A stretch of DNA of 5,140 nt, from assembly GCA_020216895.1 (NCBI GenBank), contig JAIWOM010000131.1:1-5140 (forward strand), in the 5' to 3' direction. A program made the translations under genes and the position numbers. The DNA is from Microcella sp. GTDB lineage: Bacteria > Actinomycetota > Actinomycetes > Actinomycetales > Microbacteriaceae. The notes below the pieces were generated by a model. It searched no databases. It saw only the letters and a program-made list of their open reading frames with translations, and was not told the DNA's origin. The stretch's first letter is position 1; each line of letters opens with the position of its first letter. Below are positions 5,074 through 5,140 of this stretch, piece after piece.

Positions 5074-5140
5074 TCAGCCTCCGGAGCCGGCGGTCGTGCC
5101 GTCGGCGGGAGGTGCCGGCGCGGGTGCCGGGGCCGCCGGG
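5074..5140 (-). CDS. C-terminal tail of a gene entering from the right edge
   Basis: One minus-strand frame enters at 5139 and ends with TGA at 5076-5074, eight bases before the apbE ATG. It gives 21 residues: a Pro-Ala run (PAAPAPAPAPPA) followed by DGTTAGSGG. Low-complexity Pro/Ala/Gly composition is typical of a linker or tail. The apbE Shine-Dalgarno candidate falls within its last codons, as expected for a tight operon. By context it may be the flavinylated FMN-binding partner, but no domain or flavinylation motif is visible. The frame in phase with apbE is also open to the edge and is equally rich in GC third positions, so the choice of frame is uncertain. Confidence 0.4.
   Translation of the reverse strand, partial: PAAPAPAPAPPADGTTAGSGG

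Overview
The window is very GC-rich, with GC-dominated third codon positions. It carries crgA, which is restricted to Actinobacteria, next to a rhomboid protease and a cyclophilin. This is the arrangement found close to the replication origin of many actinobacteria. The protein sequences look most like Microbacteriaceae (Microbacterium-like); this placement is from memory of the families, not from a search.

Layout. Bases 1-85 (minus strand) hold the first 28 codons of a gene leaving the window, probably a class E sortase by position. crgA (138-377, plus) is divergent from it, and both starts look leaderless. crgA converges on a minus-strand pair, ppiA-like cyclophilin (1322-1864) then rhomboid protease (477-1325), joined by a 4-base GTGA overlap. 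The roughly 100-base gap between the crgA and rhomboid ends contains a compact cluster of DnaA-box-like 9-mers (423-453), one an exact TTATCCACA. Divergent from ppiA is a 186-codon gene (1988-2548, plus) for an unrecognised membrane-anchored protein with a strong Shine-Dalgarno sequence. It converges, with a 10-base gap, on a second minus-strand operon.

The second operon is a redox module. It contains the C-terminal tail of an unseen gene (5074-5140), an ApbE-type FAD:protein FMN transferase (4109-5065), and a 517-residue fusion protein (2559-4112). The fusion has a five-helix ferric-reductase-like haem domain, an FAD/NAD(P)H reductase domain and a C-terminal plant-type [2Fe-2S] domain. ApbE and the fusion overlap by ATGA. 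The likely job is moving electrons from cytoplasmic NAD(P)H through flavin, iron-sulfur and two b haems across the membrane to an acceptor on the outer face. The acceptor would be an FMN-binding protein that ApbE flavinylates, possibly the gene running off the right edge. That acceptor is not visible here, so its identity is inference.

The remaining non-coding stretches are short: 86-137, 378-476, 1865-1987 and 2549-2558. No tRNA, rRNA, insertion sequence, CRISPR array or convincing factor-independent terminator was seen.
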